64,000 bases of DNA from Filimonas lacunae (GTDB taxonomy: Bacteria > Bacteroidota > Bacteroidia > Chitinophagales > Chitinophagaceae), in the NCBI RefSeq assembly GCF_002355595.1, contig NZ_AP017422.1:6390823-6454822 (forward strand), read 5' to 3'. The stretch's first letter is position 1; each line of letters begins with the position of its first letter. A program made the position numbers and the translations under genes. The notes below the pieces were generated by a model, which was not told the DNA's origin, did not search any database, and saw nothing but the letters and a program-made list of their open reading frames with translations. This document shows positions 26,711-37,120 of the stretch, piece by piece.

Positions 26711-29146
26711 TTATTTTCTTATCTCAGCTGATAATTCCTGTTCAAACGCCTGGATAATCTTGTTCATCATACCATCCGTTTCCTTATCGGTTAATGTTTT
26801 TTCCTCGTCAAGGAAAGTAAAGTTGATGGCCATAGATTTTTTATCCGCCCCCAGCTTATCACTTTCAAAAACGTCAAATAAACGCACCTGTTGTAAACGG
26901 GGTAGCTTTATTTTTTTGATAGTAGTTTCAATAGCATCATAGGTAGTGTTGCGTGCCACCACCAAAGCCAGATCGCGCTGTACCGCAGGATACTTAGCAA
27001 TTTCGCTATAAGTGATTTTGCGGGCGGTAGCCAGCTGCACAAACTGCACTACATCAATATCCACAAAATATACAGCCTGTTTAATATCAAACCTGCCCAG
27101 CAACTCTTTGTTCACTACCGTTAAAGTACCAATTACCGTTTTGCCGCTGCCTACTTCCAGCACCAGCGGATGGCCTGCCTGCTCAAGGCTGCTAAAGCTG
27201 ATAGCCGGCAAACCTGCCAGTTCGCAGATAGCTTCGGCTAAGCCTTTTACATAGTAGAAGTCAGCTCCTTTGCTTTTTTCCTGCCAGCTTTGTTCGTGCA
27301 GGGCGCCAGTAACATATAAGCAAAGATGTTCTGCCTCCTGGTATTTACCAGGTTCAGTGGAAGAATAGGTTTTACCAAATTCAAAAAACTGCAGGTTCTG
27401 ATTTCTGCGGTTGATATTGTACGAGAATGCTTCCAGGCCGGTTTCCAGCATAGAAGGACGCATTACATCCAGCTCGGCGCTCAGGTTGTTGATCATTTTT
27501 ACCGCAGTAGCCAACACTTCTTCTGTAAAATATTTGCTGTTGGTAATAGAGTTGGTCATGATTTCATTAAACCCTTTACCCACCAGGAAGGAAGCCAGCT
27601 TTTCTTTCAGGGCTTCTTTACTACCCAGTGCTTCCACAGAAGGCGCAATGGTGATAGAAGTAGGAATATCAATGTTATCCAAACCATCTATGCGCACCAC
27701 TTCTTCTACCACGTCGGCCGGCAAAGTAATATCAGGTTTGCTGTAAGGCACAGCAACCCATAACTCGTCCATCCCCTCTTTCACAATTTCAAAGCCCAGG
27801 CTGGTTAAAATACGTTTTACGGCATCCGGGTGGTAGTTTTTACCACTCAGCTTTTTCAGGTAATGATATTTCAACGCAATCTGCGTTTTATACTTAGGCT
27901 CTGGATAAACATCCGTTACATCAGATACAATTTCGCCACCGGCAATTTCCCTGATCAACACCGCCGCGCGTTTTAACACGTTTACACAACCGGAAATATC
28001 CACGCCTTTCTCGAAACGGGTAGCTGCATCGGTACGCAGGCCATGACGGAAAGAAGTTTTACGGATGGTCATCGGGTTAAACCAGGCGCTTTCCAGGAAC
28101 ACTTCGGTAGTAGTTTCTGTAACACCACTATGTAAGCCACCAAACACCCCTGCTATACACATGGGTTCTTCGGCATTGCAAATCATCAGGTCTTCTGCCT
28201 GCAGTTTACGCTCTTTTTCATCGAGGGTAACAAAAGCAGTTCCTGCCGGCACGTTTTTCACCACCACTTTATTACCCTTGATAGCAGTAGCATCAAAAGC
28301 ATGTAAAGGCTGGCCGGTTTCGTGCAATATAAAGTTGGTGATATCTACAATATTGTTGATAGGACGCAGGCCAATAGACAGCAACCTGTCTTTTAACCAC
28401 TGAGGAGATTCTTTCACCGTTACACCGCTAATGCTTACGCCTGCATAACGCTGACAGGCTTCTTCATTTTCAATCACTACCTGAACGGCAGTGTCGGTGC
28501 GATCCGTTTTGAAGCTATTGTTAAACGGACTTACAAAACGAACTTCTTTATTGAAATGGTGGGTAAGATAAGCACATACATCCCGGGCAACACCGAAATG
28601 GCTCATGGCATCCATACGGTTAGGTGTTAACCCAATTTCGTATATCCAATCCTGGTAAGGTTTAAAATATTCAGCTGCTGGTGTGCCAGCTACTGTTTCA
28701 GCAGGCAATATCATAATACCTGCATGACTGCCCCCCATACCAATTTCGTCTTCGGCGCAAATCATACCCTGGCTTTCCACGCCACGGATTTTTGCACGTT
28801 TCATAGTCAGCGGTTCGCCCAACACAGGGTAAATAGTAGCACCAATGGTAGCTACCACCACTTTTTGTCCGGCAGCAACATTAGGTGCGCCACATACTAT
28901 TTGTAAAGGCTCACCGCTTCCGATATTTACTTTGGTAACTTTTAATTTATCAGCATCCGGGTGCTTTTCACACTCCAGCACCTCGCCTATCACCAGGCCA
29001 GCCAATCCGCCCTTAATGCTTTCATACTTTTCAAGACTTTCTACTTCCAAACCAATGCTTGTAAGAATTTTAGAAAGCTTCTCCGGGTCCTGGGCCATAT
29101 CGCCTCCAGGGAGGTAAGTACTTAACCAATTATAAGATATCGTCAT
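26711..29146 (-). CDS. pheT: Phenylalanine--tRNA ligase subunit beta
   Basis: Charges tRNA(Phe) together with PheS, which is not in this window. I set the start at 29146 (MTISYNWLSTYLPGGD, 811 aa). The open frame extends 71 codons further but that part overlaps the radical SAM gene and resembles nothing. Domains: an N-terminal tRNA-binding OB fold (about 40-150: GLVIGEVLECEKHPDADKLKVTKV, a classic EMAP/TRBD block), B3/B4 editing region (about 210-400), B5 (about 410-480), the catalytic-like core, and the C-terminal ferredoxin-fold anticodon domain with YSEIAKYPAVQRDLALVV (about 715-732). No shortening relative to the usual 790-820 aa. Confidence 0.96.
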   Translation of the reverse strand: MTISYNWLSTYLPGGDMAQDPEKLSKILTSIGLEVESLEKYESIKGGLAGLVIGEVLECEKHPDADKLKVTKVNIGSGEPLQIVCGAPNVAAGQKVVVATIGATIYPVLGEPLTMKRAKIRGVESQGMICAEDEIGMGGSHAGIMILPAETVAGTPAAEYFKPYQDWIYEIGLTPNRMDAMSHFGVARDVCAYLTHHFNKEVRFVSPFNNSFKTDRTDTAVQVVIENEEACQRYAGVSISGVTVKESPQWLKDRLLSIGLRPINNIVDITNFILHETGQPLHAFDATAIKGNKVVVKNVPAGTAFVTLDEKERKLQAEDLMICNAEEPMCIAGVFGGLHSGVTETTTEVFLESAWFNPMTIRKTSFRHGLRTDAATRFEKGVDISGCVNVLKRAAVLIREIAGGEIVSDVTDVYPEPKYKTQIALKYHYLKKLSGKNYHPDAVKRILTSLGFEIVKEGMDELWVAVPYSKPDITLPADVVEEVVRIDGLDNIDIPTSITIAPSVEALGSKEALKEKLASFLVGKGFNEIMTNSITNSKYFTEEVLATAVKMINNLSAELDVMRPSMLETGLEAFSYNINRRNQNLQFFEFGKTYSSTEPGKYQEAEHLCLYVTGALHEQSWQEKSKGADFYYVKGLAEAICELAGLPAISFSSLEQAGHPLVLEVGSGKTVIGTLTVVNKELLGRFDIKQAVYFVDIDVVQFVQLATARKITYSEIAKYPAVQRDLALVVARNTTYDAIETTIKKIKLPRLQQVRLFDVFESDKLGADKKSMAINFTFLDEEKTLTDKETDGMMNKIIQAFEQELSAEIRK

Positions 29147-29195
29147 GTATTGTTGCTTTGAACAGTTTGCAAATATAGTTCTAAGCATACGAATA

Positions 29196-30311
29196 CTAAA
29201 ACAAAGTACCCTGACTGCCCGGACGACAAAACTTTGTGCAATCAAGGGCCCAATGCTCGTCATCCAGGTGATATAACTGCTTGTATTTCTTGTGTTGTAG
29301 CCTGATAAGGTCGGCAATGGCCCCTTCTCCCCGCATTCTGGTGCCAAAACGGCTGTCATTTACCTGCCCGCCATGCCCTGCTTCTATCAAATGCCACACT
29401 TTATCGGCCCGGTCCGGGAAATTTTTATATAACCAGTCGTGAAACAATAATTTAACAGCACCATTCAGGCGAACAAAAGTGTAACCACTAAAAGTAGCCC
29501 CATTTTCACTGGCCTGTTTCATAATCCGTTGCATTTCATGCTCGTTCAGGCCTGGGATCATAGGCCCCATCATTACACCTGTTCGCACGCCTACCTCATT
29601 AAGTTCCTTTATAACCCTCAACCGCTGTTCCCCCGTAGCGGTACGCGGTTCCATTACCCGGCGCAAATCTTCGTTAAGGGTTGTTACCGACATCAGCACA
29701 CTTACCAGGTTTTTGGCAGCCATTTTTTGCAACAGGTCTTTATCACGTAAAATGCCGGCATTTTTAGTAACGATGCCTACCGGCTGGTTAAACTCGTGGC
29801 ATACTTCCAGTAGCTGACGGGTTAACCGGAATGTACGTTCGGCAGGTTGGTAACAATCGGTGTTACCACTTAAAGAAAGCGGTACACATTCCCATTTGGG
29901 ATGCATCAGAAATTTGCGCAACAGGGCTGGTGCATTCTTTTTCACCATGATTTTGCTTTCAAAATCCAGCCCGGCGCTATAGCCATAATATTCAAAAGAG
30001 TTGCGTGCATAACAATAAATGCAGCCATGCTCGCAACCCTGGTAAGGGTTCATGCTGTAATACATGCCTACATCAGGGCTGTCTACCTTGTTCACGAGAC
30101 TTTTGGCATTGTCTTCCATAAACACGGTAGCTTCATTATTATCCGTCCAGTCATCAATGCCCTCTACATGTTCACGCACCTGCTCGTGTGCCAGAAACCT
30201 ATTCCTGGTATTGTACTGAGCCCCCCTCCCCTTCTTATATTCCGCTGCTCCATCGTCGTTGGCCCTCGCGGGTTTGGGACGGGAGTTGGGATTTCCCGAC
30301 ATGTTTTGCAT
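29196..30311 (-). CDS. PA0069-family radical SAM protein
   Basis: Probable iron-sulfur radical enzyme of 371 aa. The SAM-cleaving cluster motif is CEHGCIYCYAR (C-x3-C-x2-C) near residues 93-103, preceded by MNPYQGC, which is typical of this family and of spore-photoproduct-lyase relatives. Downstream blocks include LSLSGNTDCYQPAE, GIVTKNAGILRD, SVTTLNEDLRRVMEPRTA and GVMMGPMIPGLNEHE. The reaction of the family is not established. The N-terminal 30 residues are polar. A later start at codon 4 is possible. It lies 17 bp after the 2H-like gene and 49 bp before pheT, all on the same strand. Confidence 0.88.
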   Translation of the reverse strand: MQNMSGNPNSRPKPARANDDGAAEYKKGRGAQYNTRNRFLAHEQVREHVEGIDDWTDNNEATVFMEDNAKSLVNKVDSPDVGMYYSMNPYQGCEHGCIYCYARNSFEYYGYSAGLDFESKIMVKKNAPALLRKFLMHPKWECVPLSLSGNTDCYQPAERTFRLTRQLLEVCHEFNQPVGIVTKNAGILRDKDLLQKMAAKNLVSVLMSVTTLNEDLRRVMEPRTATGEQRLRVIKELNEVGVRTGVMMGPMIPGLNEHEMQRIMKQASENGATFSGYTFVRLNGAVKLLFHDWLYKNFPDRADKVWHLIEAGHGGQVNDSRFGTRMRGEGAIADLIRLQHKKYKQLYHLDDEHWALDCTKFCRPGSQGTLF

Positions 30312-30328
30312 ACATCCTCTTTATCACA

Positions 30329-30934
30329 TTAAAAAAACAAGGCGCCCTGGGCTGCTGCTACCGGCTTGTTCATTAAAGCAAACCGCTCTACAAACTGGAA
30401 CGAACGCAGCCCTGCCGGACGTTTCAACAACACCAGCTCGCCCGCCATAAAACGCCCGCTGAAAGATTGTTGCTGGTAGTCTTTCCAGGCTTGCTCGTAT
30501 TGTTGGGCATTCAGCTTACGGGCAATCATCATACGAGGCTCGGTAATAAAATGCGGTGTAGTGTTTTCGTATTTCATCAACCGCTGCACTTGGCGCAGTT
30601 GCCGCACAATATGCTGCACGGCCACTTTGCTGGCCACTTTTATAAAGATGGAATGTGTAGGCTCACTGCCAAAATCGCGCAGTTCTATTTTAACAGGAGC
30701 ACAACGTCCTGCAATACCACGCAACTGCCGGATAATACGCTCTTCTGCCATCTGCGCCTGGGTAAACCGCAGCAAAACAATGTTGGGCTTACCAAAGGCG
30801 CTGGCCGCGGCATTATACCTTTCGGCAAAATTGTTCTTCTCCAGCATTACCTTCTCATGCACATCTTCGTCGGGCTGTATTACCAATATGTATTCGCTTG
30901 CTGCATAACCTGCCAGCTGAACTCCGGGTTCCAT
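30329..30934 (-). CDS. 2'-5' RNA ligase-like (2H phosphoesterase superfamily) protein
   Basis: A 201-aa protein with the general layout of the LigT/2'-5' RNA ligase fold: EYILVIQPDEDVHEKVMLEKNNFAERY at the start, then ELRDFGSEPTHSIFIKV (about 88-103), and NTTPHFITEPRMMIARKL (about 125-142). True 2H enzymes have two H-x-S/T motifs. Here the corresponding segments read HSI and HFI, with the hydroxyl residue displaced or absent, so cyclic-phosphodiesterase activity is doubtful. The C-terminal part (AGELVLLKRPAG, then FQFVERFAL) is typical of the family. It is likely cotranscribed with the radical SAM gene. Confidence 0.7.
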   Translation of the reverse strand: MEPGVQLAGYAASEYILVIQPDEDVHEKVMLEKNNFAERYNAAASAFGKPNIVLLRFTQAQMAEERIIRQLRGIAGRCAPVKIELRDFGSEPTHSIFIKVASKVAVQHIVRQLRQVQRLMKYENTTPHFITEPRMMIARKLNAQQYEQAWKDYQQQSFSGRFMAGELVLLKRPAGLRSFQFVERFALMNKPVAAAQGALFF

Positions 30935-31039
30935 AAAATTTAATTTTTACAGATAATAAACTTAGCATAAAATTGCTAAATACATTAGTCTTGCGCAAAT
31001 AAATTTTTCCATTCCGTTTTTACGGCTATACCTTTGAAG

Positions 31040-31112
31040 TGCTTTAGGGGTGCCAACAGGCTGAGACAATACCCTCAAAACCTGATCAGGATAATGCCTG
31101 CGAAGGGAAAAG
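31040..31112 (+). promoter_or_regulatory. Thiamine pyrophosphate (THI-box) riboswitch
   Basis: The conserved core is present in order: TTAGGGGTGCC (31044-31054), CAGGCTGAGA (31057-31066), ATACCC (31069-31074), then AACCTGATCAGGATAATGCC (31079-31098) and GCGAAGGGAA (31100-31109). These are the THI-box helices that bind TPP. It is followed by a small hairpin AGAAGA-TTT-TCTTCT at 31117-31131 and then thiS, so it should repress the whole thi operon when TPP is abundant. A possible -7 box TAGTCTTG lies at 30986-30993. Confidence 0.95.
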
Positions 31113-31168
31113 TAAAAGAAGATTTTCTTCTGCTACTCCTGTTGCCATGCCCTGCAAACAACTCAGTT

Positions 31169-31378
31169 ATGCAGGTACACATCAATCATCAGTTATTTCA
31201 TTTACCGGATGACTCCGGTGCATCCATTATCCAGTTACTGGACCAGGCAGGTATTACCAGCCATACGGGTATTGCCCTTGCCGTAAACAACCAGGTAATA
31301 CCACGCCCCCACTGGGGCAGTCACCAGTTGATGCCCGGTGATGCCATTACACTTATCAGCGCCACACAAGGCGGTTAA
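31169..31378 (+). CDS. thiS: Sulfur carrier protein ThiS
   Basis: Ubiquitin-like carrier that receives sulfur as a C-terminal thiocarboxylate for thiazole synthesis. I set the start at 31169 (MQVHINHQLFHLPDDSG). The frame is open further upstream but only through the riboswitch. The 69-aa protein ends ATQGG, the di-glycine tail that ThiF adenylates. VNNQVIPRPHW and GDAITLISATQGG match the ThiS fold. First gene of the operon; thiC starts 19 bp later. Confidence 0.93.
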   Translation: MQVHINHQLFHLPDDSGASIIQLLDQAGITSHTGIALAVNNQVIPRPHWGSHQLMPGDAITLISATQGG

Positions 31379-31385
31379 CACCTAA

Positions 31386-33241
<1,856 letters not shown>

Positions 33242-33242
<1 letters not shown>

Positions 33243-33847
33243 TGCTACTGATAGCTATTACCAGTGATTGCTTTTTTGCAGAGGAACCCGCTGCCATCAA
33301 CGCTATGTTTGCAGCGGGGCTTCCTTGTTTGCATATACGCAAACCCGGCGCCACCATGCAACAGATAAGCCACCTGCTGCAACAGATACATACCTGTTAC
33401 TACCCGCAAATAAGCCTGCATGCACATCATCACTTAGCGGCTGGTTACCCTATTACCCGGCTGCATTTTACTGAGCAGGCGCGTGCCAACAGCCAACCGC
33501 ACCAGTGGCAACAGTGGCAGGAAAAGGGCTATCAACTCAGCACCTCCATACATCAGCTGCACCAGTTGCCCGCATTGAAAGGATATTTCAGCTATGCATT
33601 TTATGGCCCGGTGTTTAACAGCATTTCCAAACAAAACTATCCCGGCATAGCAAACAGCCATTTTTACCTGCATGCCACACAAAAAAGCATTCCGTTAATA
33701 GCATTAGGCGGTATTACCCCCCATAACATCACCACTGTGCAACAAATGAATTTTGATGGCGTGGCCTTATTGGGTTGTTTATGGCAACAACCGCAACAGG
33801 CAGCCGATATCATTGCTTCACTGTTACCCACCATTCATTCGTTATGA
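33242..33847 (+). CDS. ThiE/TenI-like protein (probable thiazole tautomerase-type paralogue)
   Basis: A 201-aa TIM-barrel protein related to thiamine phosphate synthase, located directly before a second, better-preserved thiE. The ThiE phosphate/pyrophosphate motif QLREK is replaced by LHIRKPGA (about 29-36). It has LHFTEQAR and the YGPVFNSISKQNYPG block (about 122-136), with GGITPHNI (about 158-165) for phosphate binding. This pattern resembles the TenI branch, where the B. subtilis member aromatises the thiazole phosphate; that role here is inference. Start overlaps thiC by one base; the stop overlaps thiE by 4 bp. Confidence 0.75.
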
Positions 33848-34503
33848 GCATACACACAGCAACTACACCCGTTATTCATCCGCTGCATTATATATCGCAG
33901 GAGCAGGCAGGCCTATCACACACTACCGCCATACACCAGGCGTTGGATGCAGGCTGCCGCTGGATACAACTGCGGGTAAAAGAAAAAACCATACAGGAAA
34001 TAACAACACTGGCCACGCAAACACAAAAGCTGTGCAAGCAATACCAGGCGGTGTTTATTCTCAACGACTATCCTGCCATAGCCAGGGAAACCGGCGCACA
34101 TGGCGTGCACCTGGGCCTTACCGATATGCCCGTTGCAGAAGCCAGAATAATAGCCGGCCCTCACTGCATCATTGGTGGCACCGCCAACACCTTTGCACAC
34201 ATTCAGCAACGCACACAGGAAGGCTGTGATTACATTGGCCTTGGCCCCTTCCGGTTCACTACTACCAAACAAAAGCTCAGTCCTGTTCTTGGTTTGCAAG
34301 GCTATGCCGCAATCGTGCTGCAGGCACACCAACAGCAACTGGCGTTGCCGCCTGTGATAGCTATTGGCGGCATTACGCCCGAAGATGTGCCTGGCCTTAT
34401 GCAAACCGGTGTTAAGGGCATAGCCTTGTCGGGCGCTATTACCCATGCAGCCGATCGCACACAGGTAGTAACCTATTTACATACTTTATTAAACAGTCAA
34501 TAA
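33844..34503 (+). CDS. thiE: Thiamine phosphate synthase
   Basis: Joins HMP-PP and the thiazole phosphate to form thiamine phosphate. Start chosen at 33844 (MSIHTATTPVIHPLHYISQE, 219 aa), because an ATGA overlap couples it to the preceding gene. Family motifs: CRWIQLRVKEK (about 38-48), FILNDYPAIARETGAHGVHLGLTD (about 69-92), IIGGTANT, then DYIGLGPFRFTTTKQKLSPVLGL (about 134-156) and IAIGGITPEDV. Length is typical. The upstream open frame would extend into the paralogue and is not credible. Confidence 0.92.
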   Translation: MSIHTATTPVIHPLHYISQEQAGLSHTTAIHQALDAGCRWIQLRVKEKTIQEITTLATQTQKLCKQYQAVFILNDYPAIARETGAHGVHLGLTDMPVAEARIIAGPHCIIGGTANTFAHIQQRTQEGCDYIGLGPFRFTTTKQKLSPVLGLQGYAAIVLQAHQQQLALPPVIAIGGITPEDVPGLMQTGVKGIALSGAITHAADRTQVVTYLHTLLNSQ

Positions 34504-34509
34504 TCTTTC

Positions 34510-35277
34510 ATGTTAACTATTGCCCACCAAACATTTCACTCCCGCCTTTTTACCGGCACCGGTAAATTCAGCTCGGCACAACTGATGGAAGATGCCCTGG
34601 TAGCATCAGGTACAGAGCTGGTAACCGTTGCGTTAAAGCGCGTGAACCTGCACCAGCCACAGGATGATATGCTGGCACACCTGACAGCGCATTCCCACAT
34701 ACAGCTACTGCCTAATACCTCCGGTGTACGCACTGCCCGCGAAGCGGTGTTTGCAGCACAATTAGCCCGGGAAGCCTTACAAACCAACTGGATAAAACTG
34801 GAAATTCATCCCGATCAGCGCTACCTGATGCCCGATGCTGTAGAAACCTTACTGGCCACAGAAGCACTGGCCAAAGAAGGTTTTGTGGTGCTGCCTTATA
34901 TCCATGCCGATCCCGTATTATGCAAACGACTGGAAGATGTTGGAGCAGCTGCCGTAATGCCATTAGGCTCGCCCATAGGCAGTAATAAAGGGCTGAAAAC
35001 AATTGACTTTTTAAAAATCATTATTGAACAAAGTAATGTACCGGTGATTGTAGATGCCGGCATTGGTGCCCCGTCACATGCAGCAGAAGCCATGGAAGCA
35101 GGCGCAGATGCTGTGTTGGTAAACACCGCCATTGCCGTATCGGGTAATCCTGTGGCAATGGCACAAGCCTTTAAGCTGGCCGTAGAAGCCGGACGCATTG
35201 CCTTTGAAGCCACATTAGCCACCCCACAACTACAGGCAGTTGCCAGTAGTCCCTTAACCGCATTTTTAGATGAATAA
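34510..35277 (+). CDS. thiG: Thiazole synthase
   Basis: Condenses DXP, dehydroglycine and ThiS thiocarboxylate into the thiazole ring. The 255-aa protein has [10 protein letters not shown] at the start, [17 protein letters not shown] (about 96-112) with the conserved Lys that forms the DXP imine, and [16 protein letters not shown] near 152-167. [32 protein letters not shown] (about 178-209) completes the phosphate-binding end. Its last 8 bp overlap thiH. Confidence 0.96.
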   Translation: MLTIAHQTFHSRLFTGTGKFSSAQLMEDALVASGTELVTVALKRVNLHQPQDDMLAHLTAHSHIQLLPNTSGVRTAREAVFAAQLAREALQTNWIKLEIHPDQRYLMPDAVETLLATEALAKEGFVVLPYIHADPVLCKRLEDVGAAAVMPLGSPIGSNKGLKTIDFLKIIIEQSNVPVIVDAGIGAPSHAAEAMEAGADAVLVNTAIAVSGNPVAMAQAFKLAVEAGRIAFEATLATPQLQAVASSPLTAFLDE

Positions 35278-36382
35278 CTTTAGCCACCTTTTCAATACCT
35301 ATCAATGGGATGCAGAAAAAGCAGGCATCTATCACAAAACAACAGCCGATGTGGTACGGGCACTGCAAACCCCGCGCCCTACACTCAACGATTTTAAAGC
35401 GCTGATATCCCCGGCTGCCGCACCATTGCTGGAAACAATGGCGCAACGTAGCCGGCAGCTTACCCAACAGCATTTTGGTAAAACCATACAGCTCTATGCC
35501 CCACTGTATTTAAGCAACGAGTGCCACAACATTTGCACTTACTGTGGCTTTAGTATGGATAACAAAGTAAAACGGCGCACCCTGCAACCAACCGAAATAA
35601 TACAGGAAGCCATGGCGGTAAAAGGCATGGGCTACGACCATGTGCTACTGGTTACCGGCGAAGCCAACCATACCGTGCATGTGCCTTACTTTTTGCAGGC
35701 GCTGGAATTATTACGCCCTTACTTTTCCCAGTTATCCATGGAAGTGCAGCCGCTGGATGAAGAAGATTATACGCCCCTGATACAAGCCGGCCTGCATGCT
35801 GTGCTGGTATACCAGGAAACTTACCATAAAGAAGACTATAAAAAGCACCACCCCAAAGGGAAGAAATCTAATTTCGATTACCGCTTAAACACGCCTGACC
35901 GGCTGGGCAGCGCAGGCATTCACAAAATAGGACTGGGCGTGTTAATAGGACTGGAAGACTGGCGCACCGATTCGTTTTTCACGGCCTTGCATGTTAGCTA
36001 TCTGCAAAAGCGATATTGGAAAACAAGGTATAGCATCTCTTTTCCGCGCCTGCGTCCTTTTTCCGGTGGCCTGGAACCTAAAGTAGAAATGAGTGATAAG
36101 GAATTATTGCAACTGATATGTGCTTACCGCATTTGTTTCCCCGATATGGAGCTATCGCTTTCTACCCGCGAACGGCCTTCCTTTCGCAATCATGCCATAG
36201 GCCTGGGTATTACCAGCATCAGTGCCGGCTCTAAAACCAATCCCGGTGGCTATGCCGTTGCCCCTGAATCGCTGGAACAATTTGAAATTTCAGACGAAAG
36301 ATCCCCCGCAGAAATTGCCGGCATGATTATGCAACAGGGCTATGAACCTGTATGGAAAAACTGGGACCGTTCTTTATTTTAA
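35270..36382 (+). CDS. thiH: 2-iminoacetate synthase (tyrosine lyase)
   Basis: Radical SAM enzyme that splits tyrosine to give dehydroglycine for ThiG, so thiazole synthesis here follows the anaerobic-type ThiH route, not glycine oxidase ThiO. The 370-aa protein has the cluster motif [10 protein letters not shown] (C-x3-C-x2-C) near residues 85-94, preceded by [28 protein letters not shown] and the YQETY segment belong to ThiH, as do [11 protein letters not shown] and the late block [13 protein letters not shown]. Start overlaps thiG by 8 bp. Confidence 0.96.
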   Translation: MNNFSHLFNTYQWDAEKAGIYHKTTADVVRALQTPRPTLNDFKALISPAAAPLLETMAQRSRQLTQQHFGKTIQLYAPLYLSNECHNICTYCGFSMDNKVKRRTLQPTEIIQEAMAVKGMGYDHVLLVTGEANHTVHVPYFLQALELLRPYFSQLSMEVQPLDEEDYTPLIQAGLHAVLVYQETYHKEDYKKHHPKGKKSNFDYRLNTPDRLGSAGIHKIGLGVLIGLEDWRTDSFFTALHVSYLQKRYWKTRYSISFPRLRPFSGGLEPKVEMSDKELLQLICAYRICFPDMELSLSTRERPSFRNHAIGLGITSISAGSKTNPGGYAVAPESLEQFEISDERSPAEIAGMIMQQGYEPVWKNWDRSLF

Positions 36383-36391
36383 TTATGCTAT

Positions 36392-37120
36392 ATGCAGCTT
36401 ACACAACACGATTTACAACGTTATACCCGGCAGATGCTTTTACCCGAAATAGGGGTGAACGGACAACTGCAATTAAAACAAGCCCGGGTGCTGGTAGTAG
36501 GTGCCGGGGGATTGGGTTGCCCCTTTTTACAATACCTGGCAGCAGCCGGCGCAGGCCACATAGGCATTATAGATGATGACGCTGTTGCCATTAGCAACCT
36601 GCACCGCCAGATATTATTTAACACCAATGATGTAGGAAAAAATAAAGCGGCCACCGCCGCCGAAAAACTGTTACTGCTGAATCCGCTTATTGAAGTGCAG
36701 GCTTTTGCCACCCGGCTAACCGCAGACAATGCCACCGCATTGATCAGCGAGTACGATGTGATAGCAGACTGTTCGGATAATTTTGAAACCCGTTACCTGG
36801 TAAACGATACCTGCGTGCAACTGAACAAGCCATTGATATCAGGATCGATCTTTCAATTTGAGGGACAACTTTCGGTGTATAACTACCAGGGAGGGCCTAC
36901 CTATCGCTGCCTTTTTCCCGAACCTTCGGAAATGGCCGCTTGTGGTATCACAGGTGTAGTAGGTGTTTTACCCGGCATTATCGGTTCCTATATGGCCAAT
37001 GAAGCTATTAAAGTCATCTGCCATACAGGAACCGTGTTATCAGGCCGGTTACTGGTCATTAATATTCTGGACAACACAATCCGGCTGTTTCAATTCAGCC
37101 GGCAATGGATATATGCTTAG
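36392..37120 (+). CDS. thiF: ThiS adenylyltransferase (ThiF/MoeB/HesA family), zinc site missing
   Basis: Activates the ThiS C-terminus by adenylation. The 242-aa protein has the nucleotide-binding motif VVGAGGLGCPFLQYLAAAGAG (about 33-53), IDDDAVAISNLHRQILF, and VIADCSDNFETRYLVND (about 126-142). The cysteine that matches the E. coli ThiF sulfur-transfer Cys lies in AACGITGVVG (about 187-196). The CxxC pairs that bind zinc in E. coli ThiF are absent: the first reads TYRC and the C-terminus ends LFQFSRQWIYA with no second pair. There is no rhodanese tail. Last thi gene; it converges on the next gene with a 4-bp overlap. Confidence 0.9.
   Translation: MQLTQHDLQRYTRQMLLPEIGVNGQLQLKQARVLVVGAGGLGCPFLQYLAAAGAGHIGIIDDDAVAISNLHRQILFNTNDVGKNKAATAAEKLLLLNPLIEVQAFATRLTADNATALISEYDVIADCSDNFETRYLVNDTCVQLNKPLISGSIFQFEGQLSVYNYQGGPTYRCLFPEPSEMAACGITGVVGVLPGIIGSYMANEAIKVICHTGTVLSGRLLVINILDNTIRLFQFSRQWIYA

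Noticed and set aside
27326-27763. Plus-strand frames opposite pheT and other tRNA-synthetase parts
   Set aside because: Antisense shadows of pheT only; no start context or domain.
29147-29359. N-terminal extension of pheT by 71 codons
   Set aside because: The added residues overlap the radical SAM gene and do not resemble PheT; MTISYNWL is the standard start.
33916-34446. Minus-strand frame of 176 codons opposite thiE
   Set aside because: Shadow of thiE; residues have no family resemblance.
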